This document shows positions 50,670 to 61,560 of a stretch of 64,000 nt of DNA, in pieces. The first letter of the stretch is position 1. Each line of letters begins with the position of its first letter. The translations under genes and the position numbers were made by a program. The stretch is from contig VXAY01006251.1 of NCBI GenBank assembly GCA_013399855.1, positions 522,764-586,763 of the forward strand, given 5' to 3'. Under the pieces are notes generated by a model. It was not told where the DNA came from, made no database searches, and worked only from the letters and a program-made list of their open reading frames with translations. The stretch is from Oxyruncus cristatus. Its lineage: Eukaryota > Chordata > Aves > Passeriformes > Cotingidae.

Positions 50670-51105
50670 GTGTTGGGAGGAGTGGCTGGTACCCTGAGGG
50701 CTGTGCAGCCCTTCAGAAGGACCTCAACAGGTTGGAAAGATGCACTATGAAAGAGAAGAACTATGTGAAATGCAACAAAGGCAAATGCAGGGCTTTGGGG
50801 CAGAATAACCAAATTGCTGCACCTGGGGCGGAATAACCCAGGCACCAGTAATAATAACCCAGACAGAAACTGAGGCACAGGAAGTTCCACCTGAACATGC
50901 TAAAGAACTTTACTGTGCAGGTGACCAAGCACTGGAAGAGACTGCCCAGAGAGGTTGTGGAGTCTCCTTTACTGGAGATATTCAAGAACTGTCTAGATGC
51001 AATTCTCTGCAATGTGCTCTGGGATGACCCTGCTTGAGCAGGAAGGTGGGACCAGATGACCCACTGCGGTCCCTTCCAACCTGACCCATTCTCTGATTCT
51101 GTGAT
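50670..51105 (+). mobile_element. CR1 LINE 3' end with a large internal deletion
   Basis: The left part (about 50690-50850) matches the CR1 segment reading 'gcccttcagaaggacctc', 'gcaaatgcagg' and 'gcacctggggcggaataac'. The right part (about 50862-51105) matches the 3' end: 'gaaactgaggcacaggaa', 'gaccaagcactggaagag', 'gagaggttgtggagtctcc', 'gaccctgcttgagcagga' and the terminal ctgattctgtgat repeat. The roughly 500 bp that separate these blocks in the consensus, as I recall it, are missing. No coding capacity remains. Confidence 0.9.
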
Positions 51106-51530
51106 CCTTGCAAGAAAACCCAAACTTGCCCAAAAATGGCAAAAAGGCAGAATTTGCTTGAGTTTTGCATATATATGTAAGACAGCCCTCTGCCTTTCCT
51201 GCCAGATGGTTCCACCTCTCCAGTAAAGTAGTATGGCTGTGGTACAGACAACAGGCAATGGCTTAGCTCTCAAATAAAACAGGTGACAGTTTCTGAAGCT
51301 GAGGTAAATTGTCCCCTGAACTTCCAAACTCTTGCTGTGCCTGCTTATGCCCCTGGGAGGTGGGAATGTGCTGTCTCAAAGCTCTCACTTGGCTTTCAGA
51401 TAGGACATGTGTGAGCTGAGAATGTGTTCCAGGGCTAGAGCAGCACAGGGGACAGATGGCAGCTGGTGCAGCTGCAGTAACTCCACTGCACTGAGGTGCA
51501 GGTGAGCCTGAAGCAGCCAGGTACGCTGTC

Positions 51531-51655
51531 ATAGAATTGTAGAATCATACAATATCCTGAGTTGAAAGGGAACCACAAGGTTTATTGCGTCTGACTCCTG
51601 GTCCTGAACAGGGCAACCCCAAGAATCTCACCATGAGCCAGAGAGTATTGAAGGG
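51531..51655 (-). mobile_element. CR1 LINE 3' fragment, antisense
   Basis: It begins with the reverse-complement terminal repeat 'tagaattgtagaatcat' and continues with 'gttgaaagggaacc', 'gactcctggtcctgaacagg' and 'caaccccaagaatctcacca', matching the 3' end of an avian CR1 subfamily in inverted orientation. Truncated. Confidence 0.85.
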
Positions 51656-54600
51656 GCCTGTGGGAACAAGCCCTTCTCTTCCACCTCTGCTATGAACATC
51701 CTCTGTGTGCTTTCACCTTGTCTATCCCTTCCCATCAGAGCTAAAAACATGGTGTGTACCACACTCCAAATGTTTTAGAACTGTGCAAGTGGCATATGGA
51801 CTGCATGAAAGCCTTACTCACCCACCTCCTTGAGCCGTGTTTCCAGATGCTCTCTTTGCAGCAGAAGGCAGGCGTTAACCTCATTTTGTCTGTACTGCAA
51901 GTGGTAAAACTAAATACAGCTAAATGGATCACAGTGCAGTTGTTTTTGAAAAGAGAAAACTGTTTAAACCTGCAAGGCTGGAGGTAACAGCCAGGAGCTG
52001 GCTGGGGAAAGGTGGCTGCTCCCAGCTCCGTGTCGGGTAACACCACAAACATAAGGCTGGACAATTTGCAGCAAAATCAAAAGAGGGCAGACGAGGGAAC
52101 ACAACCAACCCCTCCTGCACTAACGACGCTATCACAGTTCCAGCTGGAAGAGGGCAGCATGTGTTTTATTTAATGGTTTATATTGCTCCATTGCTGAGGT
52201 CACATTTCTGACAGCAAAACAAATCAGCCATAAAACCAGGAAACCTCTGCTGCACCAGCTGGGTCTGGCCTGGAAATTCAAAGTTTGGATTTAGATCCAA
52301 ACTCTCCCCAAATGCACAAAGACTTGCATTTTAAGATTTCGATTGTATTCATTTCTATTTATGCCAAAAACCCCCACCAAACAGAAAAAGCTTAGCACAC
52401 ATCTATTTGCAGCTGGCCTAGGCTTCTCATGATATTTTAAATGGGGTCAGCAGGACTCTGCAGAGTATTGTCATAAGGTTGCAATTAGCAATGAGAATTA
52501 TGCCACACACATTTTACATTAATGCAGTTGCAGTAAAAGGCTGTTGAATTCAGACATGAAAGCATACAGTTTGTGTAAACTAATAATACAGCAAAATATA
52601 AACTTCAGATGCACAGACACACCAACAGTTCATTTTTTGAAAAAAACCAACAAACTCTTGTTGAGAAGTTCAGTCACACTTTATATTAATTTTTAATTTT
52701 TGAATATAGACGGCGTTAATTTATTATTCACTTGAATACAGACATTATTTGTATGGGTATAATGTGTCAGGGAAAAACATGTCATATGGATAGAATCATG
52801 TCCAGGAAAGGCATTTAGTTAACTAAAAGCCTCTTAAAAAGTAAATCTAGTGAGCTATTAAATTTTATAAAATACTTAACTATACACTATCCTGTCAGTC
52901 GATTCACCAGTTGCTCTCTACTTACAAGCTATTGATGCTTTATATGCTGTTTAGGAGTAGACCCTTGAAGAATAAGGTGACTTGAAAACTTCAGATTTTT
53001 GAGTTTATTGCTAAGGCCTGGGTATTCTTCTCCCTACAGTCAGTGAGATCAGTTAATCAGTTATAATTGGAAAGAAGACTGGGTCCTCTCTTTCGAAATA
53101 ATGACACCAAGGTTTCTATATTCAAATAAATGTATATGGAATGGATGGTTGGCAAAGATATTCTGAAATACAGAGAGGACTGAACTGAATATATTGCAGT
53201 AGTGTTAGTATTTTAGATCTTTGCCTTGTTTAATTTTTAATGCATTAATTTTGCATTTCTATACAGCATCTTTCAACACAGAAGTACTGGGCTAAATTTA
53301 GTTCCAGGTAATGGAAAATCCACTAAGTAAGCAAGGGCCATGAATGCATTTGACAACATCTGTATGAGAGGCTGTGACAGCACAAAGCTCCTCACAGAGA
53401 GTTCCAAACAGAGGCTCAGAAGCCAATGATATCCGATGGCAAATGCCTGCAGTCAGCACACCTGGATCAGCACATCCTGACACCATTTGTTGCAGGGTCA
53501 GCCACAATCAGGTTCAAGCTGCTGTTTTCCAGGCTGAATCCTTGTGGAGGATAGCAATGAAATTTTCCTAAGCCCTCAGCTGAGGCTGCTGGTGTATTAT
53601 GTGTGTGTGTGTTCCGGTATCCTGTTTCCCATACTCCCCCACTGGGGTAAATTATAACTAGAAAATTTCATTGCAGGACTGCCGAGTATTGGAAGGGCCA
53701 TTAGTGACGTGGGAAGAGAAAAGCAGCAAAGTAGAGCCTGTAGAGGAAAAAGCATCTGAGGTGGTTCCACAGACTGAAAACAATCTTCAGGCATAGCACT
53801 GCAAGGGAGATGTCAGTGCTGCAAGGGAAGTGTCAGCTTAGCCAGGGGAGCCACTATGGTGGGAGATCTCTGTGGCTGTGGTTGAGCCATTGTTGTGCTC
53901 TGGCAGCTGCACTGCAGCTTCGCTGGGAATGTTTTGTGCCATGGCCATGGAAGCGGGTGGCAAGGCTGACTGCTGCTTCTATTGCTGCAGGGATGAGGAA
54001 CAGGTCCCCCTGACACCACAATCTACACCCAAATAGTTGGTTGGGTGCCTGCTGCCCACCCTGTAGGTGTGGGGATGTTTGCTGGAAGAGATAATATTCG
54101 TGTTGTCCACTCTTCGTTGGATGTGATGAGAAGAACAGGCTCAGATCTGCTTCCAGCTAGCAGTGCAGCTGAGAGAGGCTGATCCTCTTGTCCTGTGAGC
54201 CTCATGCCGGAATTTGCTGGTCGTATGTCACAGGCATCCAAAGAGCTGGAGGAACTCCATCCCTCCATCCTACTGACACACTGAGCAAGGCTCAGGGTTG
54301 GTACTGGGCAGACTGGTTAGCCCAATGGGACATGTGAATTAGCTCTGCCCCCCAAACTGGGCATTTTGCTAAGCCAGCAGAACATGAGCTCTAGGTCTGG
54401 GGAGGATCTGCACTCCATCTGCTTGGATGCAGCATGTGGCTGCTGGTTGATCACGCCCTGTGCAGAGCACTGTGATCTGCTGCTCAGGTTTCACCCAGCC
54501 CTGTGTGAGGGCACCTCCTGCCTCAGCCACGCCCTGTGTCCCTCACAGGTTGTGCACCCTGAGGGTGAGGTGTGAGAGGTTCTTCCCTTTCTCACCCTGG

Positions 54601-57600
54601 GCATGAGGATAAAAACATGATTATCCCTGACTTGCTCCCCTTCTCAAAATTAATTGTCCATCAGATGGTGTTTCACCCAAATGGATGCTTTGCACCTCAT
54701 TCTCCAGACAGCCACACCAGCAGTCTGCAATTCAGAGCACTCTGAGTAAGACAGTTGTCTGTTCTGTCCTGCTTTTGCTGTTATTTTTACCCTTTTCTTT
54801 TACTACATCTCCAAAAAATCTGCAAGTCTTAGGTAATTTGGCTTAATTTACTGCAAGGATTTCAACATTCTGTGAACCAGACCAAATTAGTGATTTCAAA
54901 TGTCTGGTCTATAGCATGGAGAGAGTCTTGAATCAATTACAAACAGCAGAAATTATGTGTGTGCAGAAGCGCAGGCTGGTTCTAGCAACCGACCCCTTTT
55001 CTGTCTTTATGCTTTTCCCATGAGCTGAAGAATTTTTTTCAACAAGACACAGAATTTATGATTTTACAATAGTGCTTTCTAGAACCACTTTGCTGGCTTT
55101 GCCCTGAAGTCCCTGATGCTAAGAAAAAAGGCTGAGCAAGTGACTTGAGATCACTGTGCCTGACTGGAGCACAGATCTTGTATGAGGAGACACCTGGGGA
55201 TACAATTTTCCTAAATTTTCTTTGTGAAAAGCTGTAGTATACCCAAGAACCCCTACGAATAAAACCACACAAAGTGTAACTGGCCACTGCTATTGAATTT
55301 AAAGCAGTTTCAGCCATCGATGGCTCATGCTGCAAAACACTGGCTTTCTTAGAGCTCTTCCAGAAGGAGAGCGCATGAGAGACTGTTACCAGGGTTGTGG
55401 CACCTCAATAGCTTTTGGTGCTTGTCCATATCTTTCCAATAATGGTGAGTCATCAAGATTGACCAGCTCACCCCAGTCACAAGTGCTGTGTTTATAACAA
55501 ATATATTCTGTGGCTACAGAGCTCTTCCCTGTGTGTTTCAATAACAACTCTTCCTTCATTTGCTCGGATTTTCTAGCATCTTTATCACAATTTCATAATA
55601 ATTAAGATCAGGAAAAAAGATTTGCAAAGTCCGTACTAAGATATTTTTCCCTCTTTTTAGGCAGCAATTTAACATAATATATGAAATAACTGTATGATAG
55701 GGTACATTCACATCATACTTTGTTGATCCAATTGACCCAACAGTCTCCTCCAACTAATTTTTCTGCAATATAAAAATGAATCAGGCCATTTTATAGACTT
55801 GCAAGATGAGCTTTTGAATTCATTAGTCCAGAATTTTACATTTCTGAGGTGGATTCATAGTGCTAAAAGTGTAGGTGTATATGCAGCAGTTTAAATAATC
55901 AGACTAAATGATTCACAGTGTATATATAAAGTTGCAAAATAGTCATCTTAAGGAAAACATGTGTTTGAAGAGCATTTAATGTTTATTTTCCTATTATTTG
56001 AGTAATTTTGAAAGTAATTTTTCATGGATACAGCGTAAGAAATATTACGGTATTTTGCCTTAGGGGGATTGTGTTCCTATCTTCTGACTTGCAAGAGGCA
56101 TGGGGTGAAATGTCCAAGCTGTTCTAGCTGTCATAGCCACATAATATCCCTCTGAAGTATGTTAATATTCTCTCTGAGCTGTTCCACTGAAATCCTCCCA
56201 TTACAAGTTGTCTTCAAACATGAGAAACAGCTTGAAGAACCCTGAAGCTGCAAGACCATGCAAGGCTGCTTTGGGCATGTTGCAAAAGGGGACAAGAAAA
56301 GGCAAGAAATTAAAAATAACTGATGTGGTTAAACTGTGGAAATCCCTGTGTCTCAAATTCCATGGATTGACTTTAATTGGTCCAGCAATCTGTTTAGTTA
56401 AGCTGTCCTAAATCCTAGTGTAAGCAATAGGAGGGGTATTGACAAGGCTAAGACCAGGAAGACTTGCTTCCCTGGGCTCTTTCCACAGTCATGGGAGAGA
56501 CAAAAAGGCTTTTCCGGGAGAACAGCTTGTGCTGTAGATCCCCCGAACTGATCGCATGAAAGGACGATGGAAGAGCAGTGTCTCTTCCTCCAGCCTGTCC
56601 GCTCCCTCCAGCCTGCTCTTGTCCTCCCTAGCACCACCTTTCTAACACCAAAGACAACAATGCCCCGTTTTCCTACAGGGTTAGTCAGCTGCCAGGCTGG
56701 TGGCCAAAGCGGCAATGGGGTGACCTGGACTTCTCCAGGTTGGGCTCCCCCTCATCACAGGGTGATGAGCAGTGCTTTGAGTCACTGAGCATCTTCACAG
56801 AACTCTGACGTACAGGGCATGACCACTACTCTGCATTACACGTATGTACCTATACATAGATGTGTATATACATGTACAGATATGTATCGATATGTACATG
56901 TCTGTTTAAATACTAACTATGGAGACACACATCCCTATGTTTGCCCAAGAAGGGGTTACATAAATGTATAAAAACTACATTGAGGAGCAGTTTGTTTAAA
57001 AAAGTGTTGCTATGGCTGCAGTGGCTTTTGTGTACAGTTATTCAAAATACGGGCTCATGCAGAATGAAGTGACAGACAGATTTGTATCTTTGTGTGGTCA
57101 AACTGCCACTGGTTCAGCTCTGCTTGTTAGTTACGACAAAGGACAGCATCTCCTGTGTCCTGAGTGAGCAAGACTGGAGCTCACTACTCAGCAGTCTTAA
57201 GGCAGCTGTGACTCGACTATTCTGAAGCTGTTTGTTTGCTTGAGAAAGGAGGTGGATGTGTGTCATTTCCTTGCGTAGACACATAAGCATAATTTTCCTT
57301 TCCCATTTTTTCCCCCCTGTTTTCTTGTTTTCTTTGTGCTTTTGTTGGTGGGTTTTTTTTTTCTTTTTTATGAGATGGCAAATCACTTGGGACCAGCAAC
57401 GCAAACTGCATCAGAAGGCCAAGGCTTCTGAGCACGAAAAGCTGAAGGATCTAAACTTTTTAATTGGTCTTCATTTGAACTCCTAAAAAAAATGCAAGAG
57501 GCGCCTGAAATGTCAAGGCACTTAAAACTGTCCTTGGATTATACAAGGGTAAAGCAGTCAGTGAGCCTATCAAACAAGTCATGAAGAATTTGAGAAATGT

Positions 57601-59472
57601 TAAGGAAATGTGCCGTGGATTTTGAGGTTGAAGGGACTGCAGAGAAAATGATTTCAATGAAGAGAAAGTGAGTGCTTGGCAGACATGAAAGGAATATTTG
57701 TTCATCCCTATGGATAGTTAAGCCTTACCCATTCTGTGATTCTGTGGTGCTCTGTGCACCCTTAGCTTCCCCAGGAATCTGGTATTTCAGATCAGTTCTG
57801 CCAAAAATGTCTTCCAAAAGTCAGTTTGCAATTGTTTCCATAGCTGTGTCTTTATAATGGGGTCATTAATTATCCTCCATGTTATTTATGAAACAACTCC
57901 AGTGACTTTCATATTTGGCCTTTCCATGCTGACATCTGCACTCCAGAGATGTATTGACCAGTGCTCTGATGCCTGTGAGCTCCACCTGGGCAGAGCCTTG
58001 TCCAGGTGACCTCTCTAGAGATGCAGACCCTCCCACCCTGCAATCACAGTGGACCAGGGCCCAAAGGTTTTGCTCCAGGAATTTCAGAAGCGGAACACGC
58101 TAGAGCTGGGCAGAGGAATGCCAGAACAGCTGCTCTCTGCTTGCAAAATTAGGAGAAAATGAGTGATCTTGATTTTATGGAGGAAATTCTTGGATGTAAC
58201 TTGTACGGTGCATCCCTAGTGCACATATGAAAGTTCATATGCCACCATATGAATGGAATATATCATGATCTGTTAAGTGCTGACATTCAAATACCTTACT
58301 AGCTGAAGGTGTCATATCATTTTTTAGAGTTGCTCACCTTCATAATTACAACCAGTACTTGTATTTCTCATTCAAAACTGTGAAAGAATGTTGATTCTTC
58401 TCACTTCCAGCCATGACAGTATCTGTTGGACTCATCCAGCTTTTCCTCTCTGATGGGCAGCTCAGCAGGATTTCAAGTAGAAAGGATTTGTTTAAGCTGA
58501 CCACTTTTTGGCAACAGAGGCAGAAGCACAAATATGAAGAAATTCCCTAGTAACTCCTAACTTAAGAGACAGGGATAGAGAGATCAGAAAGATAATACTT
58601 AGTTGGTGAGGGTTCAGACTTGTTTGCCTAAAAAGGGACCCTTCTATCCACAAAAAAGATACTGTCTGTCATCAAAGACTTCATAACCTGAAATTCTGAT
58701 TTCATTTGTGTGGGTGGTAGTCTCTGTGCCCACAGCTGTGCCAGCACTGCTATGGCTGCTATTCACCATCAGATGTAAATACTAAACATAAATAAATAAA
58801 ATTTATGGCAATGTTTATCTGGGAGGAAGTGTAGCAGAAACAGAACATCTCCCAAGGGACCTTGGCACACTGTGAGGTAAACCCAGCACCGCCCTAGATA
58901 GACGTACAAGCCTCTGTAGTCTGAGCTAAATGTTCATCCTCAGTGAGTAAACAGGGCAGGAGCTGGGTCTGAGCAGCAGGAGACTGGCAGAAAGGGGCTC
59001 CCACCAAGTGCAGACACCTGTGGCTGCCTGAGAATAGCAAAGCCAGAGTTGTCTCATAGAAAGTAAGACCCCGTCAGCAAAGCACTCACTGGGATTGTAG
59101 GAAAGGCAGGTTCATTACCCACCATCCCTGTAGGATGCACTTTCTCACTTCCTAGGACACCACTCTCACCACTGAGTGTCTGAGAGAAGGTGTCTCCCAG
59201 CTTCCACGTGACAGGTACATTTTGTCAGGAAGAGAGCAAGTACAGTTGTTAATGTAAAGGAAATACCTTGAGGGCCAGGAATCCTGTAGTATAAAGTTCG
59301 TTGTTGTTCATCTGCTCATGCAGATGATTTTCAGATATAAAGCTTGAAAATCAGGTTGAAAGTGATTGTCCCATCCCCTTGTGAGGGACTGATGCTGGTA
59401 GCCCCATGTCTTCAATGCTCTGAATATTCCTCATGAAAGAGTGTGCATACACTTCCTCAGTATGATGATGCC
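51656..59472. other. Intergenic DNA without a recognisable gene
   Basis: Only short open frames. Features are a 20-bp-period duplication (53799-53836), an alternating purine-pyrimidine tract (56838-56912), a T-rich low-complexity patch near 57310-57370 and a CR1-terminus-like 'cattctgtgattctgtgg' at about 57730-57747 without an adjoining CR1 body. Confidence 0.55.
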
Positions 59473-59757
59473 TCACATATTTTGAAAGAAGAGAGTGGAT
59501 TTTGTTCCTAAGAAGAAATGTGCTGAGGTCTCTCTCTTGGCAGGGTACAAAACACGGATCCCAAATGGATGGAGGCCCAAGCTAACAGCTCTAGCAAGGT
59601 GTTTCATCACCACATGTGGGTGAAGTTTATTTAACTCTTTCTGCTCTTCCCCCAGCAACCTGATAACCCTGGAATACACATCGAGGGCCTGCTCCTTGCC
59701 AAAGGAGCCCAGGTACCCGGCAATGATGATGGATATCAGTGTGAGCTGTGGGCACAT
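59473..59757 (-). CDS. Candidate unrecognised exon or small ORF (94 codons)
   Basis: An open frame on the minus strand encodes a 94-residue segment of ordinary composition. It has a hydrophobic start (LTLISIIIAGYLGSF), two probable amphipathic helices (EQALDVYSRVIRLL, VVMKHLARAV) and a C-terminal part with LHPFGIRVLYP, ending at TGA. An acceptor-like 'tgtgcccacag' occurs near the 5' end, which would make it a last exon. It looks more protein-like than the surrounding chance frames, but I do not recognise the family, see no partner exons and see no poly-A signal close by. It may be a real exon, a decayed pseudogene or chance. Confidence 0.25.
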   Translation of the reverse strand: MCPQLTLISIIIAGYLGSFGKEQALDVYSRVIRLLGEEQKELNKLHPHVVMKHLARAVSLGLHPFGIRVLYPAKRETSAHFFLGTKSTLFFQNM

Positions 59758-61110
59758 ATTGCTGTGCTAATGACACACTTCCACAGCTCCTGAGCTCACA
59801 GTGCTGCAGGGGTGCTGAAATGTGCTGGGTGGATGCAGCCAGCACAAACCACAGGTCTACATCCCAAACCAAAGTATGTTTTGCAACCTTAATAGGGAAT
59901 GACATAATTTATTCATAAAGCACTGTATGAGCACTCGGAGGAGTTGTTAGTCACTGGATTGAGCAAACACACTGCTGTTGACTTGTCTCTTTGGCCCATC
60001 AGTTCCTCTATCGGTTATTAAAATGGTAAAAGCCCACTGGAACCAGTTGAAGCTCCTGAATATTGCCTTTGTTCCCCCGAAGCCAGGGTAGGAAGGACAC
60101 ATGGCTGGATCACAAACAGCCCTTCTCTGTATATGTTCGTGTCTCTATGTGTGCACATATGCCTGGACTGACAAACACAGACCATGTTCTGCTTTATGTT
60201 GCAATATTGCACCACTTACAGAGTGACATTATCTTATTCCAAGTAGGCAGTATTTTGCAAGAATCAATAATCCTCTTAATTTATAATGGCTAAAACCTTT
60301 ACGGATTTTTTTCCAAAGAAATCAAAGTACTTGGCAAGCAAAGAACCAAATCATGCTCCTCTATCATCATATTGACTTTATTGGAAGTGCTTACGTAGAA
60401 GAAGGTATAGGAACATTTGCCTATTTCCTACCAATGGCAACAGAAAAGGTGAGGGAACCTTGTGTAGTTTGTTTTCAGAAAGGACCTAGCATTCCTGGCT
60501 TGACTGGATGCAATATTGGCTGTCCATTTTATTCTCTTCTTTGCTCTTATTTCTGTGAGCCAGGGCTTCTCCTGGATATTACCTTTCAGTGCTGTTGGTA
60601 TTCTGCTAGATTAGAACACAGGTTTTACTAAGCTGAGAGAGGTGACTCAAGATCCTTATCTTCCCATTTGGTAGTGTGCTGAAGTAATAAAAAGGAAGAA
60701 TTATACTATAGAGATCTACACTGTTGAGAGAAGACCCTGTATGAAGGCAGAATTAATGAAACTGTTCCAGACATCTTCTAGTAGTGTGTGGCACTGTCTC
60801 CTTTTCTCTTACCAACCTGTGTAACAACCATCCTATGATTCTTTTTTTTTTTTTTACTGCTGTAGTATCACAACAGAAGTTCTTAGGGGTTGAAAGGTCA
60901 ATTAAACAAGCAGACCATGATTTATAAGTGAGACATTTGTGAAGGTGAAAGATCGATCACTTTTGCTGGATGCCAAAATCATCATTCAGTAGACCCTTAA
61001 CCTGGGCCAGACAAAATCGTTTCTCCTGCAGTTTTCAGAGCAAATGACCAGGCACAGCACACAAAACCACAAGCACAGAAGGAAATTAAAAGGACAATAC
61101 ATGAGAAATT
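59758..61110. other. Intergenic DNA without a recognisable gene
   Basis: Short open frames only, with a 15-base poly-T at 60842-60856. Confidence 0.55.
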
Positions 61111-61114
61111 ACAG

Positions 61115-61560
61115 TAACAGAGAAAAATTCAAGTTGGAAGAGGCCTCTAGCTACCAGCTCTTCACTTAATCGGGGCCAACTATATGGGTTGCTTTGGACC
61201 ACATCTAGGTTTTTGCTGTCTTCCAAGATGGAGATTTCCCATCCTCTGGGCAGCCTGCTTGCCCTGTGCTTGTCTGTCCTCATAGTAATTTTCTTTTCCT
61301 TAGTAGGTGAGCTTCTCACTCTCCTAATTATGTCCATTGCTTTTTGTCCTATTCCTCTGCAAATCCAAGAAAAATCTGGCTGCATCTTCCAATACCCTCC
61401 CATAAGGTAGCTGAAGACAGCAGGAAAATCACCCTCAGTTTTTGCTTTTTAAGGCTGAACAAGCCCAGTTCCCTCAGTCCCTCCCTGCATAACACGTGCT
61501 CCAGACCCCCACCTATCCTATCTGTTGAGCCTCTCTTCTCTCAGGCGTTTTTGAATCAAG
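61115..61560 (-). mobile_element. Diverged CR1 LINE 3' region, antisense
   Basis: In order on the + strand it shows the inverted CR1 landmarks 'agttggaagaggcctct', 'ggagatttcccatcctctgg', 'gggcagcctgcttgccctg', 'tggctgcatcttcc', 'accctcccataaggta', 'aaggctgaacaagcccag', 'ttccctcagtccc' and 'acgtgctccagacccc'. The spacing is close to the consensus but divergence is high, indicating an old copy without coding capacity. Confidence 0.85.

Noticed and set aside
57500..57750. Full CR1 insertion ending in cattctgtgattctgtgg
   Set aside because: Only the terminal repeat-like motif resembles CR1; the adjoining sequence does not carry the expected 3' blocks.
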